DNA of 64,000 nucleotides, from positions 94,673 through 158,672 of the forward strand of contig JAGFNK010000067.1 in the NCBI GenBank assembly GCA_025769875.1. The letters run 5' to 3'. Numbering within the stretch: the stretch's first letter is position 1; the number at the start of each line of letters is the position of its first letter. This DNA is from Russula earlei. Lineage: Eukaryota; Basidiomycota; Agaricomycetes; Russulales; Russulaceae. This document shows, piece after piece, positions 54,819 to 63,669 of this stretch. The notes beneath the pieces are model-generated. The model saw nothing but the letters and a program-made list of their open reading frames with translations. It did no database searches and was not told where the DNA came from. A program made the translations under genes and the position numbers.

Positions 54819-57476
54819 TCACACGGCCTTGCGGCCCAGCGGCAGATCTACAAGCTCCCAGGTACCATTCTTAGCGAGTGCATCAATTTCATATTGACAT
54901 GCGGTTCTCCATTGATCAGCAGAGTCCGAGGACATCGCTTCCCGAAACGTAGCCGGAGTGATCGCCTCTGCCGTCGCTAATAGTGCCGTATGCGATAGGC
55001 GCCCCCCCACATTTGCGTTAGAAGTGAGAAATCTAGGATTAGAACGTGGGTTAGGGTGAAGACGCCTAGGTGAGGGCAGACGCGGTGGACCAAAGGATGG
55101 TCCCGGCAATGCTGAGTGAGGCTGGCGCAAGCGGACTTGGCGCACAGGCTGAACGTGGCGCAGCGGAGTATGTGGAAAGGGCTGAGTGGGAGGAGTAAGG
55201 TAAAGTGAATTAGGTGTATTGGGGTCTAGTGGGGTTTCCAGAGGTGCAGGACTAAGTCCGCAGCCATCCGGTTCGTGCGGAAGTGGGGCAGTGAAAGAAA
55301 CCGGTCCCGTGAAGACCAAGGGTTGTGCAGGAGGAGGAGTGTCAGTAAGGTCTCCCCTAGCAGGCAGTATGCGCTCATCGAAAGTGACATCGTGCGATAA
55401 GAACAGCTTTTGGGTGGATTGATTCCAGAGTTGGTAACCCTTAGATCCAGACTCGTACCCAACAAAAATCATCTCGACCGATCTCGGATCGAGCTTCTTT
55501 CGTTTGTTAGCAGGTGTGTGTACATACACCTTACATCCAAAGACGCGGAAATAAGAAACGTCCAGAACTTGTCCGTCCATCCAGACTGAGTGAGGTGTGT
55601 TCCACCAGAGAACGCGTGTAGGAGTGCGATTGTAGATATGGACTGCTGCATCAGTAGCAAGCTCCCAGAAACCCAGAGTAAGACTGGCGCCATGTAGCAT
55701 AGCACACATCTTGTCTTCGAGGGTCCGGTTCCATCTCTCCGCTACGCCATTCTGCTGTGGTGACCCTGGCATTGTCAATCTATGCTCAATTCCCTTTTGA
55801 TCTAAGACCGATCTGAGGGTACCGGACAAGTACTCCCCTCCGCGATCCGAGTGTAGTGCTTTGATCTTATCGTTGGTCTGGTTTTCTGACCACGCGAGAT
55901 ATTTTTTGAACGCATCAGCACACTGATCTTTACTTTTGAGGAAGTACACTACCCCATAACGGGAGTAGTTGTCGATAAATGTTGCCCAATAAGTTGCACC
56001 TCGGATCGACCAGGTCTGCATCGGACCGGCTAAGTCAGTATGCACGATCTGTAGACGCTGATCCGATTGCTTAGGTGAAGCCAGGAAAGGAAGTCGCGTC
56101 TGTTTGCCGAGTTCACACCCGGGGCAAGGTGACTGATCGCGATCCGCTGAACTAAGCGAGATTCCCTTGATGGAATGAGCGTATTTGATTAGCGCGCGTG
56201 AGGACATATGTCCCATGCGCTGATGCCAGATGTTAAGCAGTAGCACCCCCACCTGCGTGTGTAGGGCCGGAGATGAAAAGTCAATATAGAATAGGTTATT
56301 CTCCAGGTATCCTTGTGCGACTTTCCGATCTTTGTAGTAGATTTGGCATGCGTTCTGAGTAAAAGTGATATGTCCCCCCCTTCGGAGCAACGCGCTGACT
56401 GAGAAGTAGCGCGTGTCGGCTTCCGGAACATGCATGACATCGGTGAGGGTTAATGGAAACTTCCCAATGCCTCCAGATGGTAGGACGGATACAGATCTGG
56501 TCCCAATCTGCTTGATGATAGTGTGACCACCAAGGTTAACTGATCCGGTGGCCGGAGCATAAGTGATGAAGTCGGTCCAGAACAGACTGATGTGATGGGT
56601 GGCTCCTGAGTCAATCATCCAGCGCGATCTAGTCACCGAGTAAAGGGAAATGCGAATGTCATTTTCATCATCCGAGATCTCCGTAATTGTAGCAGTAGTC
56701 TCTACTATGTGCATGTTGACCTTTCTGTTAGTGTCCGGGCCAGACTCCCTCTTTTTCTTCGCCTTCTCCTCCTCATCCTTTTTCTTCTTCCGGCACTCAG
56801 GACTCTTGTGACCAGCTTTCTTGCAATAATAACATTTTATTTTGTTTTTATCATCCTGTTTTTTGACCGGAGCAATTTTGTTAAGGGAAGCAGAGGAGCC
56901 GGCCCGACGACTCTCTTCATTGAGAATGTGTTCCTGAATGGCTTTCAGGGAAAGTTTGTTTGGAAGATTAGAGCTGAGGATAGCTTGCGTAAGACCAGAG
57001 TAAGAGCTGGGAAGTGACTGAATTAGAGTGAGACTGAATTGGAGATCAGTGACGGGCATGTCATTGTTCTGAAGATTGATCCTAGTATCATTCAATTTCT
57101 GTAGTTGTGGGAACATCGGGCTGGTGTCATCTAGATCAAAACACGTGAAGGCGGTCCAAGAGTTATGTAGGGACATAGATCCAATGCCGATGCAAGTAGT
57201 CTTAAGTTGTTCCCACTTGAGTTTACAGGTGTCGAACTTGGTGTTATCGCTTATCTCTGCGTATATATCTTTCTGGAGATGGAGCTGGAAGACGCCTAAC
57301 AGTATGTCTTCTTCAACGTCCCAATTGCTATCTCCAGAGGGTTTTGTATCGATAAGATGACGCCGGAAACCATTCATTCGGGTAATGGCCTCGAAGCAAA
57401 ATGACCAAGTAGTCCAATTTGATGAATCTAAGATCTCCAGGGGCGTTCCTGAGAGGATAGTGAATGTGGGTGCCAT
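54819..57476 (-). CDS. Copia E2 gag-protease-integrase polyprotein, intact 885 codons
   Basis: The start at 57,476 gives MAPTFTILSGTPLEILDSSN. Gag includes ITRMNGFRRHLIDTKPSGD and NNDMPVTDLQFSLTLIQSLP. The zinc knuckle is CYYCKKAGHKSPEC (C-x2-C-x4-H-x4-C, about residue 220). Protease has RWMIDSGATHHISL. Pre-integrase is NIWHQRMGHMSSRALIK with CPGCELGKQTRL. Integrase catalytic residues lie in QIVHTDLAGPM, ALHSDRGGEYLSG and GVAERWNRTLEDKM. The C-terminus reads HTPANKRKKLDPRSVEMIFV and DQWRTACQYEIDALAKNGTW, ending GRKAV then TGA. Gag packages the RNA and integrase inserts the cDNA. No break is seen inside this frame. Confidence 0.94.
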   Translation of the reverse strand: MAPTFTILSGTPLEILDSSNWTTWSFCFEAITRMNGFRRHLIDTKPSGDSNWDVEEDILLGVFQLHLQKDIYAEISDNTKFDTCKLKWEQLKTTCIGIGSMSLHNSWTAFTCFDLDDTSPMFPQLQKLNDTRINLQNNDMPVTDLQFSLTLIQSLPSSYSGLTQAILSSNLPNKLSLKAIQEHILNEESRRAGSSASLNKIAPVKKQDDKNKIKCYYCKKAGHKSPECRKKKKDEEEKAKKKRESGPDTNRKVNMHIVETTATITEISDDENDIRISLYSVTRSRWMIDSGATHHISLFWTDFITYAPATGSVNLGGHTIIKQIGTRSVSVLPSGGIGKFPLTLTDVMHVPEADTRYFSVSALLRRGGHITFTQNACQIYYKDRKVAQGYLENNLFYIDFSSPALHTQVGVLLLNIWHQRMGHMSSRALIKYAHSIKGISLSSADRDQSPCPGCELGKQTRLPFLASPKQSDQRLQIVHTDLAGPMQTWSIRGATYWATFIDNYSRYGVVYFLKSKDQCADAFKKYLAWSENQTNDKIKALHSDRGGEYLSGTLRSVLDQKGIEHRLTMPGSPQQNGVAERWNRTLEDKMCAMLHGASLTLGFWELATDAAVHIYNRTPTRVLWWNTPHSVWMDGQVLDVSYFRVFGCKVYVHTPANKRKKLDPRSVEMIFVGYESGSKGYQLWNQSTQKLFLSHDVTFDERILPARGDLTDTPPPAQPLVFTGPVSFTAPLPHEPDGCGLSPAPLETPLDPNTPNSLYLTPPTQPFPHTPLRHVQPVRQVRLRQPHSALPGPSFGPPRLPSPRRLHPNPRSNPRFLTSNANVGGRLSHTALLATAEAITPATFREAMSSDSADQWRTACQYEIDALAKNGTWELVDLPLGRKAV

Positions 57477-57702
57477 ATGATGTAATGAGGTGAATTGCCA
57501 ATCCGGACCAGCGGAGCAATTGTAGCCGGATCAATTAGAGATCAAATCAGTATCTTTGACGCGTGATGTAACTGCGCATGCGTCAATCCTTTGGTTCCAG
57601 GGGCCAAGGGAGTAAGATGTCATCTGATGACAGAGGTTTGTGGGGAAGGGAGGTGTTATAGGAATAAACGTGTGTGGTGATCTCTGTGGATTTTAGATAC
57701 GG

Positions 57703-57717
57703 GCAGGGCCCATAACC
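57703..57717 (-). promoter_or_regulatory. Half-tRNA primer-binding site of Copia E2
   Basis: Read on the minus strand, GGTTATGGGCCCTGC follows the 5' LTR directly, the same as in E1. It is complementary to the initiator tRNA-Met anticodon arm. Confidence 0.75.
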
Positions 57718-58197
57718 TGTTGAAAATAGACGCAGTATGTGTGATTAGATAGCAGCAGATGATAAGATTGCAGGCAGATCTATCAGACAATAGTTCAGTT
57801 TGGTTGACACAAAACTGATATAAATAATGTACCTATCAGACAATAGCTACAACATGTCGTCAGTACTGTGAGATAAGATGTCATAGTGTAAATACTCACT
57901 TCAGTTTGGTTGACACAAAACTGAAGTGATCTACGTACTTTGTGGTGTTCTTAAGTACCTGAGACCGCCACTAGATGCAGTACAGTTAACTACCATCACG
58001 GATCACTAAGTAATTCCGAGGATCAGTTGTAAGTAGCTACCGATTGTCCTAAATCACTCTATCAATGTAACTAACGCGTGCTGCAGCATATGAGCTGAGC
58101 CGGTGATGCCCGGTCCGGATGATCCGACACGTCAGCACATCCGAGTTGTGATCACATCACAACACACCTGAGACTCTGGGCAGTGCAGATCTCAACA
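57718..58197 (-). repeat. 5' LTR of Copia E2 (LTR-D)
   Basis: 480 bp in reverse orientation, ends TGTTGAAAATAGACGC and GCAGATCTCAACA, followed by TCGGT at 58,198-58,202. Confidence 0.95.
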
Positions 58198-58202
58198 TCG
58201 GT

Positions 58203-58739
58203 GCCAAGTAGCGACCACTGCAACAGGATTACACTGTCACACAGGTTGCTTTCCACACACCAACTCAGTTGGTCCACCTGGAGTGGTCTGCCTATTTCAG
58301 CCAAGTTACCACCTATCGAAGTGAGGGGCAATTTCTGCTCATCCATTTGGGCCCAACACTCTCTTTATATTAATCTCTACTTGCTCGCAGACATGCCTTT
58401 TAGGTACTATTGGACGACCTTACTAGCATGGGACCATTTATCTGCCTCATGCTCAGGCTCTCAGGCACCTACTCAGTGCAATGTGAAACAAATACATGTT
58501 CACGAGAAGGGTTAAAAGTGCGCGAGATTGACAAAACATCAGGCTCTGAGAACAGTCTCAAAACCTCCAGGCTTCGTGACTGTGCATACAAATCTCTGTG
58601 TACTTTCAACCTCTTAACCCATGGTGTATCTCAACAACATACCCTACATGAGAATTCCCGCACTCTTCTCTGTAAGACAATTGTCTCTAGGCGACCCCAT
58701 CACTGACAAACCATTTCCCTTCTTAGATTACTCCCCTAT
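58203..58739. other. Unassigned host segment right of Copia E2
   Basis: Open frames on plus (58,183-58,515) encode THQLSWSTWSGLPISAKLP and ending near SGSQAPTQCNVKQIHVHEKG. No domain is recognised and no continuation with the segment left of E2 is convincing. Confidence 0.3.
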
Positions 58740-59044
58740 GTCCTTAGAGGCTGGCTGTCCTACTTGGAATTCTAACACTTCCCTTTGTCTTCCTCTTTGT
58801 CTTTCGGAGAAACCTGCAAGATAAACATGGCCATATGATCCCTCCCGGCCCGCTCCTTCATTACTACTTCCTTCACTCTTATCCTGAGCACGCTCTACAA
58901 GCTTGGTCAAGGATATATGGGCCACTCTTCTCTATCTGGATGGGTAACCAGCTCTTTGTTGTGATTTCAGATGCAAGGATTGCCAAGGACTTGCTGGTCA
59001 ACAATGGTGCCAACTTCTCTAGTTGCGAGCCATACTTCATCTAA
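58740..59044 (+). pseudogene. Cytochrome P450 N-terminal exon remnant
   Basis: Two frames together give the start of a fungal P450. A hydrophobic anchor LGILTLPFVFLFVFRRN (about 58,768-58,815) is followed by the proline hinge MIPPGP, then HALQAWSRIYGPLFSIWMGN and QLFVVISDARIAKDLLVNNG, ANFSS. These match the N-terminal part of microsomal P450s of the CYP64-like type common in Agaricomycetes. A TAA follows at 59,044, and neither the I-helix, ExxR nor the heme-cysteine region appears downstream. It is a truncated relic about 1 exon long, surrounded by transposons. The original role would have been an ER-anchored monooxygenase of unknown substrate. Confidence 0.8.
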
Positions 59045-59286
59045 GGCTCCAACCGTTCCATCTATATAACCGTCTTATACAGTTAATACCGTATATGTTT
59101 ACGTTTATGTATAGGGTCAAGTCTCCAAGGTTGTGTACACAGTAGGTATACAGTATGTAGATGGTTAAACAGTTTTTATATCATATGACAATCTACAAAT
59201 GTAACAGCCTAAAGTTAATCGCTTAAATCTAATACTGAGCATACTCTTTTTTTTCTTGATTTACGGCTTGAGCATCTCAGTGACCC
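59045..59286. other. AT-rich spacer after the P450 relic
   Basis: About 240 bp rich in TATA-like sequence (CCATCTATATAACCG at 59,060). No coding potential. Confidence 0.4.
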
Positions 59287-59689
59287 ATGTCTAACCAGCA
59301 CAGCTCAGACAACCCTGACCCAAAAAACATCATACCCAATGACAAAAAGCGAAAGCAGAATGCAACTGATCATGCTCAGGGTCTTGACTCTTATATTAAA
59401 ATTGTTGAAGCTACAACAAAACCCCACCAAGGTCAAGGTTAGTGTTGAATTCAGGGATCCAGCATAGACTCTTACTGTCTTGAATGCAGAACCACATCCT
59501 AGTCTAAAAGTCAACATACCAAAAGATGCTTCCAAGCCTGATGGTGATGCTGTTGAGAATGGTGCCTTGCTATCTGCAAGTGAGCTCCATGCATGCGGCC
59601 ATTTTGTCAATTCTCCATCAGACACTGCACCCATCCTTGGTGTCAAGACCAAGGATATTGATGATGAGCCAAAGGACAAATCGTACTGA
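59287..59689 (+). CDS. Small spliced ORF of 116 codons, unknown
   Basis: ATG at 59,287 opens a frame (SNQHSSDNPDPKNIIPNDKK, RKQNATDHAQGLDSYIKIVE). An intron 59,438-59,489 (GTTAGT to TGCAG, 52 bp) joins it in phase to EPHPSLKVNIPKDASKPDGD and ending DDEPKDKSY at TGA 59,687-59,689. Total coding length, 351 nt with stop, is a multiple of three. Beyond the stop the same frame stays open with PPKHSNALDYEAPEYIYTSD until the Copia LTR at 59,764. The TGA may therefore be a later mutation and the gene may be cut by that insertion. It is hydrophilic and acidic with no recognised domain. It could be the start of a transposase or a host gene. Confidence 0.45.
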
Positions 59690-59885
59690 CCACCAAAACA
59701 TAGCAATGCACTGGATTATGAGGCACCAGAATATATATACACTAGTGATGGGGAAGAGGTTACTGTTGCGCAGCATAGAGCGCAGCTAACAGGCCAAGCA
59801 ACCCACCTTAGAGGTTGTGCTAATGCTCAAGTGATATTGGGGTGTAGAGCGATGTGTATACTCGTCTACAAGCATGGTATTTATA

Positions 59886-60105
59886 CAGTGACCCAAAAAA
59901 CTGTTCAAATGTTTTGTACATTTTCATTGTATTAACCATATCTAGAGAACCACTGCAGCTGATAACATGTTAGTGGGCTTGTTTTAAAGCTCTACATCAT
60001 AGCTTTGTAATGAAATACTATATATACTATGAACATAATTATGTAAGAAGATATAAGGTATTTCTTCCAGTGTATCCATTTGAACAGTTTTTTTGCCTTG
60101 GTATC
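59886..60105 (+). repeat. Left terminal inverted repeat of Tc1
   Basis: The outer end is CAGTGACCCAAAAAACTGTT and the inner end (60,068-60,103) is CAGTGTATCCATTTGAACAG. Its reverse complement is at 61,286-61,505. Confidence 0.85.
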
Positions 60106-60127
60106 TAAATAGGGTATATGCCAAAAA

Positions 60128-61189
60128 TTAGTAGTTTGTGTATCCTCCATTTGCTTTGAACACCTCTTCCACCCTCCTAGGCATACTTTCTATCAAATTC
60201 TGCACAACAGTTTGATCAATGGCCTCCCATTCCAGCTGTGTGCGCTCCCAAAGTTCATTGATTCCCTTAGGGGGTGTTGGATAAGCTGCAAGCTTCTTTT
60301 TGAGATGAGCCCAAAGATGCTCAATAGGATTGAGGTCTGGGGATTGAGCTGGCCAGTCCATGACCTGAATTCTGTGGTCTTGGAACCAAGATGTGGCAAG
60401 CCTGCTCTTGTGGATAGAGGCATTGTCCTGTTGAAAGAGGGTATCTTTGCATTTCTTCTTGAAATACTTGATAGATGCAAGTAGTTCATCCTCCAAAATG
60501 CTGCAATAAAGTTCAGCATCCATCTTTCCATCAATCTTTGCTGCATGCCCAACTCCTTCCCAAGACATGCAGCCCCACAACATCAAGGAACCTCCTCCAT
60601 GTTTGACTGTTGGCTGAACAAGGCATTCAGAAAGGTGCTCTCCTCTTTTTTTCCAAGCCCATTTCTTGCCATCTGAGCCCATACGATTGATTTTGGTCTC
60701 ATCTGACCAAATTACCCTCTTCCAGTCCTCCACAGTCCAGTATAGGTACTTTTCTGCAAAGTCCTTTCTGGCCCTATAGTGACTTGGTTTAAGGTAAGGC
60801 CTCTTCTTCTTTGTAACTGCCTTCAAGCCTGCCTTGTTAAGGTAGTTTCGAATGGTCTGATTGGAGATAGTGGACTCTTTGATGACCTCCAACCTTCTAG
60901 CAACCTGAGGAGCAGTATCTGCTTCTCCAGAGCTAAGAAGGTGTGTGGCAAAGCGGATGTCAAGGTTAGAGAGCTTGGAAGGACCCCCTCCAGAGGACTT
61001 TGGAAGGTCAGGAAGGTATTTCTGGCAAATGTTGGTGATTGAACCAATGCTTCTGTGTGCTGCCTTGGCAATGTTATGAACTGAATGGTTGGCCTGGAGA
61101 AGGGAGATGATGTAGTTGACTTCATGAGGAAGAAGAGACTTCATGATGTTGTTGGTGAAGAAGAAGCAGCTGTTTTGGCTTATTTGCAC
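60128..61189 (-). CDS. Tc1-family transposase (DD34E), intact 353 aa
   Basis: The N-terminus has a helix-turn-helix pair: LPHEVNYIISLLQANHSVHN with IAKAAHRSIGSITNICQKYL, then LDIRFATHLLSSGEADTAPQ and ISNQTIRNYLNKAGLKAVTK. The catalytic core shows VIWSDETKINRMGSDG (first Asp), DTLFQQDNASIHKSRLATSW (second Asp) and AQSPDLNPIEHLWAHLKKKL (Glu). The spacing of 34 residues between the second Asp and Glu fits the Tc1 DD34E class. It binds the terminal repeats and moves the element by cut-and-paste into TA sites in the nucleus. No stop or frameshift breaks it. Length is normal for the family. An internal ATG at residue 16 (MKSLLPHEV) is another possible start. Confidence 0.96.
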   Translation of the reverse strand: MQISQNSCFFFTNNIMKSLLPHEVNYIISLLQANHSVHNIAKAAHRSIGSITNICQKYLPDLPKSSGGGPSKLSNLDIRFATHLLSSGEADTAPQVARRLEVIKESTISNQTIRNYLNKAGLKAVTKKKRPYLKPSHYRARKDFAEKYLYWTVEDWKRVIWSDETKINRMGSDGKKWAWKKRGEHLSECLVQPTVKHGGGSLMLWGCMSWEGVGHAAKIDGKMDAELYCSILEDELLASIKYFKKKCKDTLFQQDNASIHKSRLATSWFQDHRIQVMDWPAQSPDLNPIEHLWAHLKKKLAAYPTPPKGINELWERTQLEWEAIDQTVVQNLIESMPRRVEEVFKANGGYTNY

Positions 61190-61285
61190 ATGGTTTGAGT
61201 TTATTATAGGTCACATGACCTCCATGTTCGATTTTAGCCCTCTGGGGAAAGAATATGAATCTTAATCTGAGAAATAATGTATTCA

Positions 61286-61505
61286 CTTACCAAGGCCAAA
61301 AAACTGTTCAAATGGGTACACCAGCAAACATACCTTATATATTCCTAAATAATTATGCTTATGCTGTATAAAGTATACCATTACAAAGCTATGATGTAGA
61401 GCTTGAAAACAAACCTAGTTACATATTATTAGCTGCAGTGGTTCTCTAGATATGGTCAATACAATGAAAATGTACAAAACATTTGAACGGTTTTTTGGGT
61501 CACTG
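61286..61505 (-). repeat. Right terminal inverted repeat of Tc1
   Basis: Reading inward from 61,505 on the minus strand it starts CAGTGACCCAAAAAACCG and ends with the inner core near 61,288-61,324 (CAAGGCCAAAAAACTGTTCA on plus). Confidence 0.85.
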
Positions 61506-61819
61506 TACCTCTATGACCCAGGGCTGTTCCTAAGTCCAAAAGAGGTGACTACAGGTGTCCACTATATCGCGCATTAAGTGACGCGTGATGTGGAAATGTT
61601 CTAGACGCAGCATAAGGCTGCATCTTGTGATAGATAGCGTACTATGCGTAACCCTATTGCCATAAGCGCATATACTAAAGTTCTGTCTAACACGTAACAT
61701 CTATGAGCGGATCTTGAACCTTGTATGAAGGTCTTCGCCTTCTTTGATCCGTTCGGGTTCCGGTTCAACACTCCCCCTTGCTAAGTGCATCGGTAGATGC
61801 CGTGAGCATTTTCCCACAT

Positions 61820-63669
61820 TCAGGGGTAGAATGTTAGTCCTAGTTGCTCCCTGAATTTGAGGAACTTGATGCGACCAGGGTTCTTGGTGAACATGTCGGC
61901 TGGGTTGTTAGCCCCTTCAATAAAGAATAGCTCCACCTGTTTATTTTGTATGACTTCACGAATGAAGTGATAGCGCAAATCAATGTGTTTGATGCGCTTT
62001 TCTTGCACAGGGTTGGAGGCTAAGAATATTGAGCCTTGGTTATCACCGAACAGTGGGATGGGAGCAAGATTGATGCCAAGTTCTGTTAGTAAGGATTTGA
62101 TCCAAACTAACTGTCTGCTCATGTCAGAGAGCGACATGTACTCAGCTTCAGTGGAGGAGAGCGCGACTGTTTTCTGCGCTCGTGAGTTCCATGAAAATAT
62201 TGCTCCAGCCAGGTTCACCATATAGCCTGTAGTGGACTTCCGATTAGTCGGATCAGAAGCCCAGTCAGAGTCAGCATATGCCATTAGGCCACCATTAGAT
62301 GGTCCATCATAGACCAAGGCATAATTGGCGGTTCCCAAGAGGTATCGGCAAATATAGTATGCACGATTTAAATGATACTCTGAGGGATTGGCAGCATGTT
62401 GCGACAACTTTGTGACAGCAAAGGCTATGTCTGGACGCGTTCCAAGCATTATGTATAGGAGTGATCCTATAACCTGCTGGAATTTAGACCGCAAGGCTGG
62501 GTCAGCAGCGGAAGTGTTGGGAGAGGGGTGATAGCCCTCTGGTAGCGGAGTAGGAGCAGGGTTTGCATTAAGCAAGTCGAAACGCTGCAGCACTTTCTGT
62601 AGATATTCAGTCTGGTCCAGATGTATCTGGCCGGACTTGCGTTGAATGCGCATGCGTAGAAATTCTTGGGCATTGCCCAGATCTCGACATTCCCAGAGCT
62701 TCATAAAGCGCTCCTTTGTTTTATTGATTTGTTTTTTGTCTGCTCCAAAGAAGAGCACATCATCAACATAGACGATGGCTATGATGCTCTTGTCTTTACT
62801 AACAAAGAGCCCAGAGTCAGACATAAGGCGAATAAGGCCGAGCGAGGCCATGGACTTGTCAAGGGCTTTCCACCAAGCAAGTGCCGCTTGCTTGAGTCCA
62901 TATATTGTGCGTTTAAGGCGCATGACTTTACGCTCTTGGCCTTTTATTTTGAAGCCCTCAGGCTGCTCCATATAGAGCTCTTCATCGAGCTTACCATAGA
63001 GAAAGGCAGTCTTGACGTCTAGTCCACTAATGTGCCAGTTTTTGAGCGCTGCAAGCGCAATCATCAGGCGGACTGTCTCAAACCGTACCACGGGTGAGAA
63101 TATTTCGTCATAGTCAATGCCTTCTACTTGGGAGAAGCCTTTGGCGACTAGTCTGGCTTTTTACGACCATCAGACTTAAGGTCGAATACCCATCTATTTT
63201 TGATTATTTTGCGATCCTTGGGAGGATCGACTAACTCGAAGACTTTGCGTCTGCAGAGGGATTCCAACTCCTTGCGACAAGCATCTTTCCACTCCTTTTG
63301 GAGTTCACTTGGCATTCGCAGAATGTCCCTAAAGGTCCATTCGCGAATCTTCGCAGTATCAGGTGCATCTGAACTTAGTGGAACTGCTTGGGCGAGCAGA
63401 TAGCTCAGAAATTTGACTCCCCCTTCCCTTGCAAGACGTAGAATGTCTTCTACCTCATCCTCAGAGGCTTGCGGCGGTTGATCGTCAAGGACGACAGGAG
63501 GGTAAGGGCCTGGTGCGGCCGATCCTGACATACTACCCTCACCGGAGCTACCGGGTTGGTTTTCTGTCATTGTTCTCCATGTGCGTGTGCGCTGAACGTC
63601 TTTTTCCACTTCTGTGGGGTGTCTGCGTTCACCATAGACATTGCCTGGACGGGTAGGTACTTTCCTCAA
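61820..63669 (-). CDS. Copia E4 reverse transcriptase and RNase H, one frameshift
   Basis: The upstream frame (63,669-63,148) has KIREWTFRDILRMPSELQKE and IIKNRWVFDLKSDGRKK, and ends early. The downstream frame (63,091-61,820) has VRFETVRLMIALAALKNWHI, GLDVKTAFLYGKLDEELYME, the catalytic IVYVDDVLFFGADKKQINK, LLYIMLGTRPDIAFAVTKLS and RNase H AYADSDWASDPTNRKSTTGY, ALSSTEAEYMSLSDMSRQLV, ending REQLGLTFYP. At about 63,158-63,165 an A run is one base shorter than in the copy at 35,400. Restoring the base joins the two frames through ARLVAKGFSQVEGIDYDE. Apart from that single base the RT and RNase H look functional. Confidence 0.9.

Larger units (their letters stand above)
52983..58197 (-). mobile_element. 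Copia element E2 (family D), complete structure, TSD TCGGT
   Basis: A 5,215-bp element with 480-bp LTRs at 52,983-53,462 and 57,718-58,197. TCGGT lies at 52,978-52,982 and 58,198-58,202. It encodes two long frames on the minus strand. The PBS GGTTATGGGCCC and a polypurine tract (CGGGGGGA) sit at the expected inner LTR edges. It is the best-preserved Copia copy, yet RT carries two lesions. Confidence 0.96.
59886..61505 (-). mobile_element. Tc1/mariner transposon, complete, TA target duplication
   Basis: 1,620 bp. The ends are CAGTGACCCAAAAAACTG and its reverse complement, with TA at 59,884-59,885 and 61,506-61,507. The terminal inverted repeats are about 220 bp and imperfect; the outer ~75 bp match with two mismatches. 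The core AAAACTGTTCAAATG occurs near both ends of each repeat, in opposite orientation. One intact transposase frame lies inside. It sits in the LTR of E4 and is therefore younger than E4. Confidence 0.96.
59764..61770 (-). repeat. LTR-E, 3' LTR of E4, split by a Tc1 element
   Basis: The ends are TGTTGCGCAGCATAGAGC and CCGGTTCAACA. Removing the 1,620-bp Tc1 element and one TA leaves 385 bp, matching the 381-bp LTR-E at 36,780. The Tc1 insertion lies at the TATAAATA promoter region of the LTR. Confidence 0.92.
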
